A stretch of DNA of 64,000 bases. It comes from Acanthochromis polyacanthus (Eukaryota; Chordata; Actinopteri; Pomacentridae). Shown here one piece after another: positions 22,635 to 34,921 of this stretch. The number at the start of each line of letters is the position of its first letter. Position 1 is the first letter of the stretch. The notes beneath the pieces are model-generated. The model searched no databases. It was given only the letters and a program-made list of their open reading frames with translations, and was not told where the DNA came from. The translations under genes were made by a program, and so were the position numbers. The stretch is from positions 9,196,768-9,260,767 of the forward strand of contig NC_067125.1 of assembly GCF_021347895.1 (NCBI RefSeq), in the 5' to 3' direction.

Positions 22635-23275
22635 TGTTCAACACTGTCCGCCCAAAAAAAAGTTGCACATTCCAATACTTTGTTGGCTTACCTTTAGCTT
22701 TGAGTATGGCACACATTTGGCGTCGCATTGTTTAGATAAGCTTCTGCAATGTCAAAGCATTTATTTTTGTCCAGAGTTGGATTAATTGGCTGCCAAGATC
22801 TTGCATTGATGATGGGAAAGTCGGACCGCTGCGCAAAGTCTTGTCCAGCACATCCCAAAATTCTCAGTGGGGCTGAGGTCTGGACTATGTTGAAGCCAAT
22901 CCATGTGTGAAAATAATGTGCCATGCTCCCTGAACCACTCATTCACAATATGATCCACATGAATCCTGGCATCGTCATCTTGGAACATGTCCATGCCATC
23001 AGGGAGGAAGAACTCCATTGATGTAAAGACCTGGTCATTCAGTATATTCAGGTAGTCAGCTGACCTCATTCTTTGGGAACATAACGGTGGTGAACCTGAC
23101 CAACCCCAGATCATAACCCTAACCCCCACAGGCTGGTAGGCACTTCATCACTTCATCAGCCTCTCTTCTTACCCTGATGCGCCCATCACTTTTGAAAAGG
23201 ACAAATCTGGACTCACCAGACCACATGACCGATCACATTTTTTTCCATCAAAGACGATGTTTCTCCACTATCCTT
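22635..23275 (-). mobile_element. Tc1-like transposon fossil (C-terminal half)
   Basis: The minus strand encodes the second half of a Tc1-like transposase with several breaks. Near 23205-23225 it reads MWSGESRFVLFKSDGRIR, where the family has WSDES, so the first catalytic Asp is now Gly. Further on (22782-23129) come MIWGWSG, LNDQVF, MFQDDDARIH and SPDLSPTEN, which hold the second Asp and the Glu of the DDE/D triad. The plus-strand left end reads CTGTCCGCCCAAAAAAAAGT, matching the terminal inverted repeat region. It is inactive. Confidence 0.8.
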
Positions 23276-23289
23276 TGCTTAGACACATC

Positions 23290-23690
23290 TACATCATCGA
23301 GCTCACAGCACCCTGGGAGAGCTCAGTAGAGGAGGCCTATGACCACAAGAAGCTGAGATATATGAAGCTTGCCACTGATGCAAAACAGCGAGGGTAGAAG
23401 GAGAGGGTCCAACCAGTCAAAGTAGGCTACAGAGGCTCGTAGTATCCTCGACATCCAGGCTTCTCCGGGAGATGAGAGTATGCGGGAAGGCCCACCAGCT
23501 GGCGATCAAGGACAGCTGCTGAAAAGGGAAGTCATCAGCTGTGGATGAAGAGCAAGGACTCCACCTGGGTCTTCAAGTGAGTGGATGACATCTAGGGAAT
23601 GACCTGGGATGCTGGGATTCACTGCTGAATCCCCGGGAGGTGTTGTGGGCCTATCAGCAAACCAATGATGAAGGAGGGCGCCCACTTGAA
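23290..23690 (+). pseudogene. Retroelement protein fragment
   Basis: An open stretch (23290-23397, ending TAG) reads YIIELTAPWESSVEEAYDHK then KLRYMKLATDAKQRG. The ELTxPWExxxEEAYxxKxLRY pattern is familiar from a protein often found in fish and invertebrate retroelements. Continuing frames give a basic Arg-rich part and a 'KSKDSTWVFK' segment near 23560. It abuts the Tc1-like fossil. The precise element type is uncertain. Confidence 0.45.
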
Positions 23691-24943
23691 AAAAAAAAGC
23701 AGGCTTTAAGCAGGCCAATAATTTCACCCTTCTGAAATAGATTAACATCCTTTCCATGACCACAGGATATGTCTTCCAACACGGTTGTTTAAGAAATGAG
23801 AAGCTCCTCACCACATCAGCTAGGGTTAAAAAAGTTGTTCCAGCTGAAACATATTCATCGCTGCAGTAATTATCCAACGGAAGGATCTTACCTACTTGCC
23901 TAGTTAAATCCAAGTGGAGATTTTATTTTTGACAGGCAGTGTACTTTCCTCTGACATACAGTCAGTTTCACGTACAGAAGCTGAAGATGTTTGAACTTCC
24001 ATTTGACTATTTGAATGCATGACTTGTAAGAGTTAGGAGTAGTAAGTAAAGGATCTGAATCTTCAACCTCTGCTCCAGCCACACAATGGAAGAGTGAGTA
24101 TATACAAATATATTCACACTTCTGAAGAGCTACTTGTGAGTCAAATGAACTTACAAAGGGCTTCTTTATTGCCGTTTTCTTAACCTTTACTCCCACCAAG
24201 TTAGAGAATTTGACAGAGCGAGAGCAAAGGCACAACTTTTGTTTTCTTGAGTTCACAGTGCGTGCAAATACAGATGAAAGACGTGCTCGCTGCTGCTTAT
24301 TTACAGTCTCATGAGGCGTTATGAAATGCTCAGCTTTCTCTGAAGGTTTGTTTTGTGAGACAGTTGGCACTGAATAGGCTATGGGACTTCATGAATGAGT
24401 GATCATATTATGAATACGAAAAAAAACAAACGCTGAAATATTTAGGTGGGACAGATTTCTACCAGCAGGAAGGTGGGTGTGCATCTCCTACTTTGTGAGG
24501 TATAGTCAGACTTGTGTTTTATGATGTATGAGTTTATCACTGGGAAAGCACCTGTACAAGTAAATTATGTACATTTATGTATTACTTTTTACCACCTGTG
24601 CCTCGAAAGTAGAACGAGTGAACAAAATGGAGCTTTTAACAAAACAGGGCTTATCAGACACAAAAACGTAATGAAATCTAAATACTGATTTTCAAATTTC
24701 CCCTCAATTTGAAATGATCTAACTCCTCCTGTACTACAGTCAACACTGAAGCTCACTCAAGCTTTTGAACTGTGAGGAGCCAGATGAAAGAAGACAGGGA
24801 CTTACACCAGCACACTTGGCTAACGTAGCAATAAGATGCTGATCCCTCTATTGCTTGCCCCCGCTGCCATTTCTGTTTGATTAGATTGTTTTTGCAGTGA
24901 TCGTGATGTTGTTAGTACCATATAAATATGTGACAGTCCTTAC

Positions 24944-25155
24944 CCGTATGATGTACGGTGGTCTCTGCCCTGGTGACTGTGCTGATGATGTGGACATCCT
25001 GGAACAGAATAATTCCTCCTGGTGCTCTGAAGTCTGAGGCCGGATGGCTCAGTCTCTCCACTCCGCTGATGGTGATCCTGGGCTCGCTGGGCTGCAGCAC
25101 CATCACCACTGCATCAATGTCAGGTATGGTGATGCAGGTGTCCTCCCCAAAACAC
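24944..25155 (-). CDS. clstn2: clstn2 exon: CFGED and MVLQP block
   Basis: This exon completes Gln160, gives residues 161-230 and the first base of Ala231. The acceptor is TGTCCAG|GTGT and the donor is ACGG|GTAAGG. The encoded CFGEDTCITIPDIDA is followed by VVMVLQPSEPRITISG, then a variable segment and GIILFQDVHIIST. The Cys161...Cys167 pair and the IPxxxxxVMVLQPxxPxIxxSG pattern are diagnostic for calsyntenins, and CFGED favours calsyntenin-2. It belongs to the extracellular part between the LamG/LNS domain and the membrane. Confidence 0.96.
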
Positions 25156-25730
25156 CTGGACAGAGAAAGGTGAAGAAAGGCGGCAGAGTGAGAGGTGGGT
25201 GATAGACTTTAAACTTAGGGACTCTCTCATGACTCTCTAGTACATTGGTGTCAAACATACAGTCAAAACCAGCAGCTGGATGACTTGGCAAAGTGTAAAA
25301 ATTATGGAGACGACATTAACTGAAATTTTTCAATATCTCATTTAAACACATGACACTTGTGCTCCAAACAAGCAAGATGCACACTCAATGAAAGACTGAG
25401 GATCCCTGATCTGTCACTATACACACCTGTGAGCAGTGATTCCTAGACACATCTCTGTGGGTCATCAGGTGGAAACCTCCCTTCAACGGTGTTCACCTAT
25501 TTAGTTCCACAACACCTCCAAGAGGCTAGGCGGTGAACTCTGGTATCCCAGATTCACCCCACCTAGTGCCAGCTCACACTATTCCTACACAATCAAAACA
25601 GCACTGCCACGTTCAACTGACCCATGCCCGTTTATGAGATGCTCCAGGTAGTGACCAGTGCCGATGCTACCAGTTAGCTAGTGCAAGATGCTGAATACCT
25701 AGTGCCAAATGCTAAAAAGTGACAAAGAAA

Positions 25731-25732
<2 letters not shown>

Positions 25733-25767
<35 letters not shown>
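25733..25767. repeat. (AT)n microsatellite
   Basis: A pure AT run of about 35 bp. Confidence 0.97.
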
Positions 25768-25769
<2 letters not shown>

Positions 25770-27321
25770 TAAAATCTGCTAGTGCTAATGTTACTGAAGT
25801 GTTTTTGATAATGCAGTACTGCATCAACATCATCATGCAGCTGTATGAGCACAGTCTGCAAGGGGTGCAGTCATTACTTGCTTGTGTAAACATAACCCCT
25901 GGTGGGTGAACTTTTTATTTGGTTTTGCATATAAATAATAAAGGGAAGCAACATAAGGGCTATCATTTGAAGCATAAATGTTGTGTTTACCAAATATGTT
26001 GCATAAAAGTTGCTGGATTTGGAACTTTGAGAACACTTGTATGGGATACAGGATTATTTAGCTTACCTCAGCTATTAATTTCCCCCCAAAAAATGTGTTA
26101 ATAGTTCAGTTAAGGTGTACTTTTGCAAATCAGGGGCTGCGACTCAGCACCTCTAGAAAATCCAAAAAAATAACCCAAAAAACTTTGCTGATTTTAAATG
26201 GAGACCAATTCTTTAACTGGATGGCTCATTTCTCACCTCAAATGTTTTCAGGAAACACATTCTGTGGGGAATTTTTGCTTCTATTTTATAAACAGTTCAG
26301 TCCTGTTGGTCTGCTCTACAATCCACAGGCCCACAAGCAATTGTTGAATCAGGTGCAGCTAGTGGCTGTAGGATTCCCATTAAAGGGCACCTATAAGTCA
26401 TCTATCATGACACTGCCTAGTTTTATACCCATCAAGAATGCAATGTTGGACAGTGGTGTGATCCCTTGTGTCTAAAAAAATGCTATGAAAATGTTTAAAA
26501 AAAACAAACAATAGCAATAGCACTGATACATTTTAACTTGTAATGTTTTCTGATCTGTTAATGTGTGTGTAAATTAATTCAGTTTTATGTGCATAGCTGC
26601 AGTTCAGTTTATGTCGTCTCAGGTCACTTCACATACTGAGGTCAAGACCTTGTGATATATTATACAGGGAAACCGAACAAATCCAGCAGTTCATTTTTTT
26701 ATGTTCTTGTCCGTAATTACACCGAGATAAAATATGCTACATTACCGCGGCGCTGACCTCTCTATAAATGTTGCACACACAGTCTCTCCTATATACAAGC
26801 TGCCCTTCAGCAGTGTGTGAGAATGTTGTCTTGTGACTAATTTCACTCTGGCTGAACCCTGTTTAATGACCAGGAGGTTATGTACATATGAGGACCATAT
26901 ATCGCACCAAAGGATGACATATGGGTGCTTGAGGACGTTTCTTAAATGACTCACAAGCTGTCGCATACCTTTGCAGGATAAGAATGTAAAACCGCAGAAC
27001 ATTACAGCAGCTAATAAAGCTTATCAACAGAAACAGAACCTCTTAGCTGCACTAAAACTGCAGCTGTCAAGTCCAAATCCGGACCACAGTGTGTGCAGTT
27101 ATTCTGGGGGGTAAATCACTCTGTCATGTTCGGGTAGCAGATGCAGACCTGCAGCAGTGTTCCTGCTGTGTGTTCATATGTGCATGTCTGCCTCCCTGCT
27201 TGCATGGCAGCGTGCAGTAGCATGTGTTTAAATGCGCAGCATCCACTGGCAACCCTGAATGGACAGACACAGATCTGCTCTCTAGGATTCTAGTTAACCA
27301 GCTGTGAGCTCACAGCACAGC

Positions 27322-27323
27322 CA

Positions 27324-27367
<44 letters not shown>

Positions 27368-27395
27368 CACACACACGCACACGCACACACACACA
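27322..27395. repeat. (CGCA)n/(CA)n compound microsatellite
   Basis: About eleven CGCA units pass into CA-rich sequence with scattered CGCA. It gives spurious Cys/Val/Arg repeat frames on the minus strand. The CpG in every unit makes it a local CpG-dense patch. Confidence 0.95.
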
Positions 27396-28144
27396 GATCT
27401 GGCATATTCACACAAATGAGTGCAGACATTTGAGGCACAACCCCCTCTGATGCATTGGTTGATACACAAATACACACAGAGTAAAGATTGCAGATCACAC
27501 ATCAATCAACTGGAAACCATGACATATTTAAATGAGAAAAGGACGGAGCTGGGCGGAGGAAGGGAGGGCTGAATTGAGCATGGCGGTGGTGGAACCTGGG
27601 AGGTAGAAGCAGAGAAAGCTGAACAAACAAGCCAGATTTTTGTTTTTACATTTCACTAAAGGCCTTTCAAGCACACAAACATCTGTCAGTGGGAGGGACA
27701 TCAATGCCTTCTTTCCTTATTGTGACTCTGTAACCAGCTACAAAATCATAGCAGGCTTCTTTTTTCCCCCCTAGATTGGAAAGCTGCGCTATAAGATTTC
27801 AGAGCTTATGCATCCTGTATTTTCTCACCTACATTTTGATGTAAATTATGCTGCAATGCATGAATCCATTTGATGAATCTCCATATGTTTTCCCATCTCT
27901 CGCTGGCAGGTCGGGTATGAATTTTTATGAAGAGCTTTAGAAAAAACTGGAAGGAGATGGCAAAACATCAAAAAATATTTTAAAAGTTTGAAGTTTTCTA
28001 TAAAGTGTTTGCTTAGCACAGATGATTACACTCATTGTCTCACGATGCCTTTTGATGGATTTTAAAGTATACTGTATATGAGATAATCAGTTAAGGTTTC
28101 TGATTCACTTCAGTGCCAGATCTGCATTCAAAAGTAGTTATTCC

Positions 28145-29335
28145 ACTGCAGAAACTATACACTGATCAATCATAACATTAAAACCATTGGCATGTAAAGC
28201 AAATAATGCAAGTGGAGCTGCTGTGTTGGAAGCTGGAAAAATGGAGAGCATTTTAGTGGCTTTGATGAGAGAGAAACTGTGGTGGTGTTCCTGGTAGGCA
28301 GTGGTTAATACTGACCAAAAGTGGTTCCAGAAAGGACAATGACATGTGGATCTTATCATCTCCATTAACATTGGTGCAGACCACATAAACCTCTGCATGG
28401 CAATAGTATTTCCTGAAGACAGTGGACTCTTCCAGCAGGAGAATGTGCCCTGCCACACTGCAAACACCTTTAGTTCTGATCCAAAGATAGGGATCGGGCA
28501 TTCTTTCTTAACTCATCAGTATTGGGACAAACCTGAGCTCAGTGTCTTTTTTAAATTTTTATTAATATTTTTTATGTCTGCTGTCACAAAGATGTCATGA
28601 AGGAAGAGTCATATTTGTGCCAGATGCAGGTTTAATATATTATCAATCGAATGTTGATTAACTGATGACATAAACTGAGCACATCAGAAATCTGTCTTGA
28701 TAATGCTGTTGTACTCAGTGGACACATAACGGACACAAGGGCCAATTATTAGTCCACTGGGACATCATAACAGTGTCCTCATTGATCCTGGCTTGTTTAA
28801 AACACAGAAGCTCTGGACGGCGGTCATTAAGCACCACAGAACTCTTTGTCAGTGTCCAGTTGCTAGCTAAACCCCAACAATGCTCTCTGTTTGCCAACAT
28901 GGAACTTCCAGTCCTAAACAACCACCTTGTGGCACAACCAGCTACTACGGCTGATCAACAATACTTGAAGTGTGTATTATCTAGGAAAACGACATCGGAT
29001 CAACTGTTATATCACTTGGATTTGATCAGGACATCCCTTCTGTGAACACTGTTTGGTGATTGGATTGAGGAGCACGGCAAAGAGTTCAAGGTGTTGCCTT
29101 AGCCTCAAAACTCCTCAGATCTCAGTATGATCAAGCATCTGTGGGATGTGCTGGACAAACAAATCCTATCCTTGGAGGCCCTACATCACAACTTCTAGGA
29201 CATAAAGGATCTGCTGCTAACATCTTGCTGCCTAATACCAGAGGATACATGTCTCGGTGGATCGGAGCTGTTTTGATAGGTGGTTTTAGTTCTGTGTCAG
29301 ACCAGTGCTCAGCTCACAGTCAGATTTTACACATT
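28145..29335 (+). mobile_element. Degenerate Tc1-like transposon
   Basis: The left end reads ACACTGATCAATCATAACAT, a terminal sequence common among fish Tc1-like elements. The plus strand then holds broken transposase blocks: 'MLEAGKME' near 28230, VVNTDQKWFQKG near 28303, LFQQENVPCHTANTF near 28430 (the second catalytic Asp position is now Glu), and IKHLWDVLDKQI near 29130, where the catalytic Glu region is altered (K for E). Several frameshifts and an unrelated insertion around 28510-28720 are evident. Confidence 0.7.
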
Positions 29336-30447
29336 TAAATAAAAGGAGTAGTAAATATGTAACTATAGGAGCCATTGTGGAAACACTTGTTGCATGTCAG
29401 TACTCCGCAAACTTATTTTTATAAACATCATATAATGGGATCATCGTCAGGTCTGAGTCACTTAGTAAAACAAAGAAAAGAGAATACGATTTACACCCTG
29501 AGATAAAAATGATAGCATGAAATGAAACCAGAGGGCTATTAGGTTTAATGAAAATTGCTTTAGGCTAGTACTTTGAATGCAGAGCCTAATACAGATGTTC
29601 AATGTTGAACACCTGTACACCTGCACCTTTTACAAAGGGCAGATTAAAAAACCCCACAAGGTCAGGGCATCCCTGAATGACAGCCTGACACTGGTTACAC
29701 CTTTACCTGAGGACAGAAATGTGACTGGGAAGTGGAAGCCTGGATAATTTCACAGAAGTATGAATAAATAGATTTAATTTGTTCTATATCATATCCGTGG
29801 TATAATTAAAACTAATGAGAAGAAGGGCATTAGTGTGCCTGCAGAAGTACCAATTAACAGCATGTGGAGGTTATAATTTATTCATGAATTCAAAAGATTA
29901 AATAGAATGGAAAGGGCAAACTGTACATATGGCCTATGTACCACTGTTGCCAGGTGTCTGTGTGTTTTCATCTTCAGATATCACAAGATTATAGAGACAA
30001 GTTCTCAAAAAAAAATGGAATCCAGTGCTAAACTTAACTCAGCTGATGGAAAAACAACAAATTCCCATTTCATTTCTTAGAATATAAAGAAAGAGAAAAG
30101 AATCTGTGAAACGTGGCCTGACTGGAGGATAAAACCTAACTAATGTCTCTAATCCGCCACAGTCATTTGTCTGAGGCCATGGTTTGGGACAAAAACAAGT
30201 TTCAGGGCATCATGTAATCTCTGCTTTTCTTTCCTGTGGCGCCGGCCGGTGGTGTGTGTGTTTGCTCATAGTGCGGGCACTAAGCCATTGTTGTGAGCAG
30301 TGGGAGATACAAACTCAGTGATGTGGGGAGACGGCTGCTGCGTGGGCCTGCCGAGCTTGGAGAAAAAAAGAAAACAAAAAACCTGGAGCCGGTCCAACTT
30401 AATTATAAAGAAATATGACAAGGGAGCCTAAAAGGGCCGTTGCAAAG

Positions 30448-30583
30448 ATTAGCACTGCTTGCTTTTATTTTCCCGATGCCTGAAGTAATTGCAGTTATTA
30501 GGTGTCAGCACAAAACAAATTTAATTGCATTTGGAGGAATTAATTAAGATCTCTGTTTATTTGTGAGGAGTGATACTGTCCGC
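30448..30583. promoter_or_regulatory. Duplicated intronic element, copy 1
   Basis: The block contains AAGTAATTGCAGTTATTAGG and TTTAATTGCATTTGG and ends GATACTGTCCGC. It aligns collinearly with 34785-34921, with about 80% identity by eye over the right-hand 100 bp; weaker similarity reaches from about 30410 to 30880. It has several TAATTG/TTAATT homeodomain-type cores. There are no terminal repeats, transposase, tRNA-like head or poly(A) tail, so it does not look like a mobile element. A duplicated enhancer is the favoured reading (inference). Confidence 0.45.
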
Positions 30584-32972
30584 TGCAGCCGGGGGAATGT
30601 TTTCAACATGGCCTTATGTCTTCTGGTAGAAGGCTGTGTTTTAGGCTCTCAGTGTTACTGAGTCCACTGAGGAGAATCTTTTTCTGCTGGAGTCTCCTCT
30701 GGATGAGGATACTAAAACAACTAATTGGAGGTTAAATCACCCATGCTATCCAAACTCTGCACACTGATTCGCTGCTGTAAACTCACTATAGCTGACACAC
30801 TGACATAGCCATGGCAACGGGCAGACTATTCAGCAGCCTCAAATCAATAGACGCTTAGTAAGAATTAAAGGTGATTAGCAAAGCTCTCTACATTTCTCAT
30901 GTAGTCAGTACATGTGTTCTTCCAGTGGATTAAAATCACTCCCTTAAAAAAAATAAAAGCAAAGAATAAACAGGTCAATCCAGAATTGGAAGACATTTTT
31001 TGTTCCACCTATCAAATTTCAAATAATCCATGTACAAAATGAAAAAAAACATGCACTTGTTGTGTAAATGTTCTTGTCCTGAGACCAAATCGAAAAAGGA
31101 AAAAAAAAAAAACTAGGAGAAAAGAATGTTAAGTCTGGAGTTCCCTCTAAAATGCCATTTTTCTCTTGTCCCACCACTCTGATGACCAAATTGAATTTCA
31201 GGCAAAACAGTTAAAATTAAATTTAAATCTTCTGTTCTTGGTGTTTTTTTTCCATTGATGTCTCTTGTAATTGTGTGAGAAAAATATTTTGAATAATAAT
31301 TATTATGCATGGAACGTGAGTCCCACAACAACCCTGTTAGCAAAACCTTTATAGCTGGTAGAAGAAGAAACAAAAAACAGCGAATCACATGACACACTGG
31401 AAATGACTTCATCAAACAGTTTTCCTAAAGAATGAGTAGAGCAAAGCTATGTCCTCTCTTCTGTTTTTCATATTTTCATAATATTGTCAGCCTTGATTGA
31501 ATGTCTCACTCTACCTTATGCAACCATGTTATGCATATTATCAGGACAAGACAAACTGTTTATATTTTTATCTTTACTTTTTTTCCATCAGTCAGTTTGT
31601 CCTCTTGGTCAGCGGTAACAGCTAGCTAAATATGTAGCTTCTACTGCTGAGAAAAAGCTAACATTAGCATGGATTAGCAACCCTGTTACTGTGATTAGAG
31701 TAGGGTTAGCAAACAGCAAATTAAACACGGAATAAAATTGGTACCAATGATGTGTAAGCGGAACCAATAAAGGCTTTGATAGTTTATTACCCATTACTGA
31801 CAAATATGTAGCAGAAAACTGTAAAACAGAAGGTTTATTTTTCAAAAATTTTGAAGCCCAAATGTCCTCCAGTTCTGGAGTGACCCATCCATAAAGTAGA
31901 CTGGATCTTATAAAACTTGTACAACTAAAACTGTATCTATACACTTGTTGTGCTCAACAAGTACAGTATTAGTAAGATGAGATAGAACTCTTTTTTATAC
32001 CCAGAAAGAAATTCTTTTGCTGGATATTGCCCAGAAAAAAAAACATAACATGGCAATAAATCTAGTGTCTAATAGAAAAGCAGTAAAGTATAAGTACGAT
32101 ACATCAGTAAAAGTAAAAATAAGTCAGATAAAGAAAATACTAGAAGTTGAAGTAATAATGCCAGTGATACTGAAATGAGAATCTGTACACTTGCATATGT
32201 CAAGTGGCCATATGTTTCACTTTCTCTCATCTCTCAGTTTTATCTCTGCAATTGCAATAAAACTTAATAATTACACTTTTTTTTTCAGTGGCAGCAAGCA
32301 TAGTATGTTATGTATTGGAGCAGGCTTCACTGACGGACAGAGGATTTCACATTAAACCAATAACATTCAATCTTAAATCCACCAAATATCTGACAGCCAA
32401 GACAACAAAAAGACAGCAGAGGAGTAAACCCTCATTTCTTTGTTTGTCCTGTTATTTCTCTTCACATCCAGTTGCTATTCCTGGATTTAGCAATCACAAA
32501 TAAAAACTGCAGTCCTGGCTTGGATTATCTTATTCGATAGACTTACAGTAGGGTAGCATCCTGATTAGTTCACACAGCGTAATGCACAGATGGGCACACA
32601 TGTCCCAGATACCAGATTAAAAGACCATCTTAGCAGCAAAGTGTTGCAGCAGCTGTTTCACCGGGGAACATTTCAAGCGCTCTGGTGCTGAAAGCACCAG
32701 TGTGTTGACGAGGTTGTTAAAAAATATTTGAAATTATTTGCATTCTTCAGAAATAGTCTGAATTTTTGAATTGCTGGTCTGAAAGCTGATTCACAAGCAT
32801 GATGGAAATATTACATCCCACTACGATACATTTGATTCATAGTTATTTTCTAAATAGTCAGTATGTCATACAATAATAAGCCACATTGCATCACCATGTC
32901 TGTTATATCTGTGACATAAGCAGCATAACCAATTTAGAGCTTTGTGTGGGAGAACTGATTATAATTAGCCCT

Positions 32973-33004
32973 CGACCGACCGACCGACCGACCGACTGAC
33001 CGAC
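32973..33004. repeat. (CCGA)n microsatellite
   Basis: Seven or eight CCGA units with one CTGA variant. Confidence 0.93.
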
Positions 33005-34784
33005 AATTTGAGTGCAATTTCTATTCAGGTTAATAATAATCACAATAATTAGAATCTAAAAAGGTTAAATTGCGATAATTATAATTCTGTTAAAGTTAAT
33101 AAATGATACAAATTATGTTTATTGGTGTTTTCCTAGACTGCATTGGAAATGAGTCTCTTATTTACCCATTCACGCTTACAAAACAGGAAATATAGGTTCT
33201 GGACATGAATGATTCATCATTTTGTGTCATCATAGACATCTAAAATGTCCCTTGGCTGCAGTTCTAATTAGGAACCCTACTCCATCAAGGTATTTTGCAT
33301 ATACTGCATGTTTCATTCACAAGTTTCTACCTCTGGACGCTAAATGTCTCCTACTTTATTTAAAAGTCTTTTTTCAGCATCCTGTACCTTGACAGCAGGC
33401 TTCAAGTCTCCACATCACACTTTCCGAGCTGCATAATTTCCTGTTAAAGTAGTTGCATTGTCACAATTCACATCCATGAGTTGAACCTTCCCTCGCCAGC
33501 GGATGAGCAAAATTTTCACACTTCACAGTGAAGCTCAAGCAACCAAGTAAAATAACAAGAAAGCTTTTTCACAGCAGAAAGCAAAGGTTTAATTACTACC
33601 ATCAGCAATGATTACATTCTGTGTGGGCTCTAAAGTTCAGGGTGCTGGTTGAAGTGGCACATTGTGACTCACTGAAAAGACTCAGTGAGATAAATGAATG
33701 GAACTGAGCCATTGTCGAAGGCTGCATTTACATAGACTTTAGTACGTGGTTGATTGGATTTTTGAAGTGTCGCGTTTAACCAGGATACTGTTGAATGTAC
33801 ATATACATCTTATCCCAGTTTCTGACCACTGCGGCTGCTTGCTTCAGTCAAGTGCTGAGCAGAAACACAAATAAAGTGTTGTTTTCCATTTCCCACAACT
33901 GTCCAGTTTGTACAACATAATGTTGTTTCTTCTGGTCTCATTAATGATCCACATAGCCGATAAAAGAAAACTCATACAGAAGTTTACTGTCCGCCCGGAT
34001 TAACTGTACTCCAATAATGAAAACTTTATCCCACCAGCTACAACTGCATATCTTCATCTATTGCTTCCTCCTCCTACACAGTGGCAATGTCAATGTTTCT
34101 TGAGGGTCTCATCTCATATTGCTGGCAATAAGCTGAATAGGTCAAATTCAGCGCAACACAATGCATTTAATATTACTCAGCCCATTATAAGCCAGAGCGG
34201 CATCTCAGGAATGTGCACTCACAGCATGCAGTAACCAGAATACTACTATTTATCATGTAAATAGAGATATGAATAAAGAGATTTCTCTTCGCCATAGCCT
34301 GAAAATGATCAAAACCAGGACAAACCTCTAAACTGGTACACTGCGGTGCATTTAAATTCAAGTGCTCAGTGTGATTTGCTCACTTTGTCCAGCACAAAAC
34401 CTAAGAATGTCCTGTGTCCACTCACACAGGTGTTCTCTGTGCCTGACCCCACCTCATGTCTGGACACTGTGGACATTCAGCAGAATGTCTCCAGCAAAAT
34501 GTAACCCTCTCAGCCTGGTGAAAAAAAGTTGCTCAGGTATGCACATTTTCACTTGAAATGGTAATTGTATGAAAAGGAATGGACAAGAGGAGGAGAGAGT
34601 TAACAAAAGCACAGATAAAAAGTTTATGGTATAGATGTAGTTTCATATTTGCACTTTTAAGGACTCTGTGCATACATTTGTATACATTTATTCCATCAGC
34701 ATTATGTCTAAACCACACTCCATGACAAAAATAGAATAAATTTGTCCCAGGGAGCAGGAGGATCAGCAAGGGTTGTTGTCAAGA

Positions 34785-34921
34785 ATTAGCGCTGTTTGCT
34801 TAATTATTTTTTGACGCCTGCAGTAATTGCAGTTGTTAGGCGTCAGCAAGAAAGAACTTTAATTGCATTGCCAGGAAATATTTAGCATCTCCTTTTATTT
34901 GTGCAAAGCGATACTGTCCGC
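34785..34921. promoter_or_regulatory. Duplicated intronic element, copy 2
   Basis: This is the partner of 30448-30583. It contains CAGTAATTGCAGTTGTTAGG and TTTAATTGCATTGCC and ends GATACTGTCCGC. A perfect 8-bp inverted repeat (TGACGCCT at 34812-34819 and AGGCGTCA at 34838-34845) flanks the TAATTG core; copy 1 has only a decayed version. Weaker similarity to copy 1 extends over about 34735-35190. It lies about 1 kb from exon 35918-36066. Confidence 0.45.

Larger units (their letters stand above)
15734..24943 (-). other. clstn2 intron (9.2 kb)
   Basis: The donor is GTAAGG at 24943 and the acceptor ends at 15734. Contents: a Penelope-like fragment (17347-17529), a dispersed repeat (17719-18125), a CTTT microsatellite, a GC-rich unique block (19280-19560), SINE-like repeat S2 (20058-20408), a Tc1-type MITE (20882-21075), a Tc1-like fossil (22635-23275) and a LINE-type fragment (23290-23690). 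In 15740-17340, 18130-19220, 21080-22630 and 23900-24940 I see no gene, only chance open frames. Confidence 0.85.

Noticed and set aside
23506..23913. 135-codon minus-strand open frame
   Set aside because: It overlaps a plus-strand retroelement fragment and is its shadow in part.
23900..24370. 156-codon minus-strand open frame in gene orientation
   Set aside because: It is in the same strand as clstn2, so a cryptic exon was considered, but the sequence matches no calsyntenin segment and the flanking exons already join in phase.
27290..27505. Cys/Val/Arg-repeat minus-strand frames
   Set aside because: These are products of the CGCA/CA microsatellite.
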